Positions 22,951 to 23,426 of a DNA stretch of 23,426 nucleotides are shown in pieces. Location: assembly GCA_002784505.1 (NCBI GenBank), contig PFLF01000114.1, positions 1-23,426 on the forward strand, read 5' to 3'. Below the pieces are notes generated by a model. That model saw only the letters and a list, made by a program, of their open reading frames with translations, was not told where the DNA came from and ran no database searches. This DNA is from Candidatus Roizmanbacteria bacterium CG_4_10_14_0_8_um_filter_39_9. Lineage in GTDB: Bacteria; Patescibacteriota; Microgenomatia; UBA1406; GWC2-37-13. Each line of letters opens with the position of its first letter. The stretch's first letter is position 1. A program made the position numbers and the translations under genes.

Positions 22951-22972
22951 GTTAACGGGTTAACTGGTTAAC
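22951..22972. repeat. 8-bp tandem repeat (GTTAAC-based) at a gene end
   Basis: Three GTTAAC cores occur at 22951, 22959 and 22967, separated by GG and TG. The array covers the stop codon and last six codons of the minus-strand GT4 gene and the 6-bp gap to the convergent permease gene. GTTAAC is self-complementary, so the transcript can fold weakly on either strand, but there is no U tract after a strong stem. Confidence 0.8.
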
Positions 22973-23426
22973 AAATTGTTTAATCTTTTTGGCGAATATT
23001 TCTTCCGTATATTTTTCTGATTCCTTTCGAGCATTGATTCTCATTTGAGTATAGTCATTCTTTGAAAGAGAGTTTAGTTTATTAATTTTCTCAATTAGAG
23101 AATCTTCGTCAAATTGCTCATATAAATATCCGTTCACTCCTTCATGAACCGTTTCAAGAAGCCCGCCCGATGCGTAAGCAATTACGGGGAGTCCGTAACC
23201 CATAGCTTCAATAGGCGCAATTCCAAATTCTTCGTCAATTGAGGCAAACAAAAATGCGCTTGCGCCGTTATATAACTTTATAAGTTCGCAATCAGTCACA
23301 TCTCCTACTAGTTCAACCGTATTATCAGCGATTGATTTTAAAAATTTTTCATCACGACCTGTCCCGACGACCTTTAACCTAATTTTTGCCTTGTTTGCAG
23401 CCCTTATAAGAAGCTCGATATGTTTG
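22952..23426 (-). CDS. GT4 family glycosyltransferase (partial, 5' end off window)
   Basis: The minus-strand frame is open to the right edge (first whole codon at 23425), so only the C-terminal 157 residues are visible. They form the nucleotide-sugar-binding domain of a GT-B enzyme: KVVGTGRDEK, VELVGDVTD, LYNGASAFLFAS, then EEFGIAPIEAMGYGLPVIA with the E-x7-E motif, and SGGLLETV. This looks like WbaZ/MtfB-type mannosyltransferases, though GT4 specificity cannot be read from sequence. It would add a sugar to a lipid-linked glycan in the cytoplasm. A GTG at 23299 is internal and not a start. The C-terminus (VNQLTR) is encoded by a tandem repeat. Confidence 0.88.
   Translation of the reverse strand, partial: KHIELLIRAANKAKIRLKVVGTGRDEKFLKSIADNTVELVGDVTDCELIKLYNGASAFLFASIDEEFGIAPIEAMGYGLPVIAYASGGLLETVHEGVNGYLYEQFDEDSLIEKINKLNSLSKNDYTQMRINARKESEKYTEEIFAKKIKQFVNQLTR

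Noticed and set aside
22951..22972. Intrinsic terminator between the permease and GT4 genes
   Set aside because: The GTTAAC units can pair, but the stem is short and AT-rich and no U tract follows on either strand.
23297..23299. GTG start for a short 115-residue gene
   Set aside because: The frame is open to the window edge and encodes the preceding strands of a GT4 C-terminal domain (KVVGTGRDEK, VELVGDV), so this is an internal codon.

Overview
The window looks like a chromosome segment of an ultra-compact, AT-rich bacterium of the Candidate Phyla Radiation (Patescibacteria), most likely a Microgenomates-type lineage. This placement is inferred from style, not from a marker gene. The clues are dense packing (no gap between genes above about 31 bp), many polytopic GT-C glycosyltransferases with few enzymes of other kinds, few Shine-Dalgarno sites, and paired 6-pyruvoyl-tetrahydropterin-synthase-related membrane proteins. 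TGA is used as an ordinary stop, so it is not the Gracilibacteria/SR1 code. I see no rRNA, tRNA, CRISPR array, transposase or phage gene.

Region 1 (1-9483) alternates strand. It holds a GT-C enzyme cut by the left edge, a GT2 rhamnosyltransferase-like enzyme, a GT39-like membrane protein, a small unrecognised membrane-anchored protein, a PTPS-related/YfhO-like membrane protein, and a minus-strand operon (second PTPS-related protein, Wzx-type flippase, WaaE-like GT2). Region 2 (9515-19990) is an array of GT39-like enzymes. One is split by an apparent frameshift near 10758-10762. Five minus-strand genes (18900 down to 12731) overlap end to start in one operon, with a polyprenyl-phosphate-hexose synthase-like GT2 as the second gene. 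A separately promoted GT39 gene follows (12703-11186), and a PIG-V-like GT-C gene diverges at 18887. Region 3 (20012-22945) is a MacA/MacB-type export operon: membrane-fusion protein, ABC ATPase, FtsX/MacB permease. The right edge cuts a minus-strand GT4 gene.

Together the genes suggest a surface-polysaccharide or protein-glycosylation island. Cytoplasmic GT2/GT4 enzymes would build lipid-linked glycans, the flippase would export them, the polyprenol-phosphate-sugar synthase would supply lipid-linked donors, and nine GT-C enzymes would use such donors outside the membrane. Substrates cannot be read from sequence.

The most unusual signal is regulatory. All four head-to-head gene pairs have start regions that overlap or lie 31 bp apart, and each carries interleaved -10 boxes. 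In nine of ten predicted promoters the -10 hexamer lies only 5-13 nt upstream of the chosen ATG, predicting leaderless or nearly leaderless mRNAs. Half of them carry an extended -10 (TGR-TAYAAT). One junction holds a perfectly palindromic TATTATAATA that gives a -10 on both strands. Convergent genes also overlap at their 3' ends or nearly touch, with no visible intrinsic terminators.
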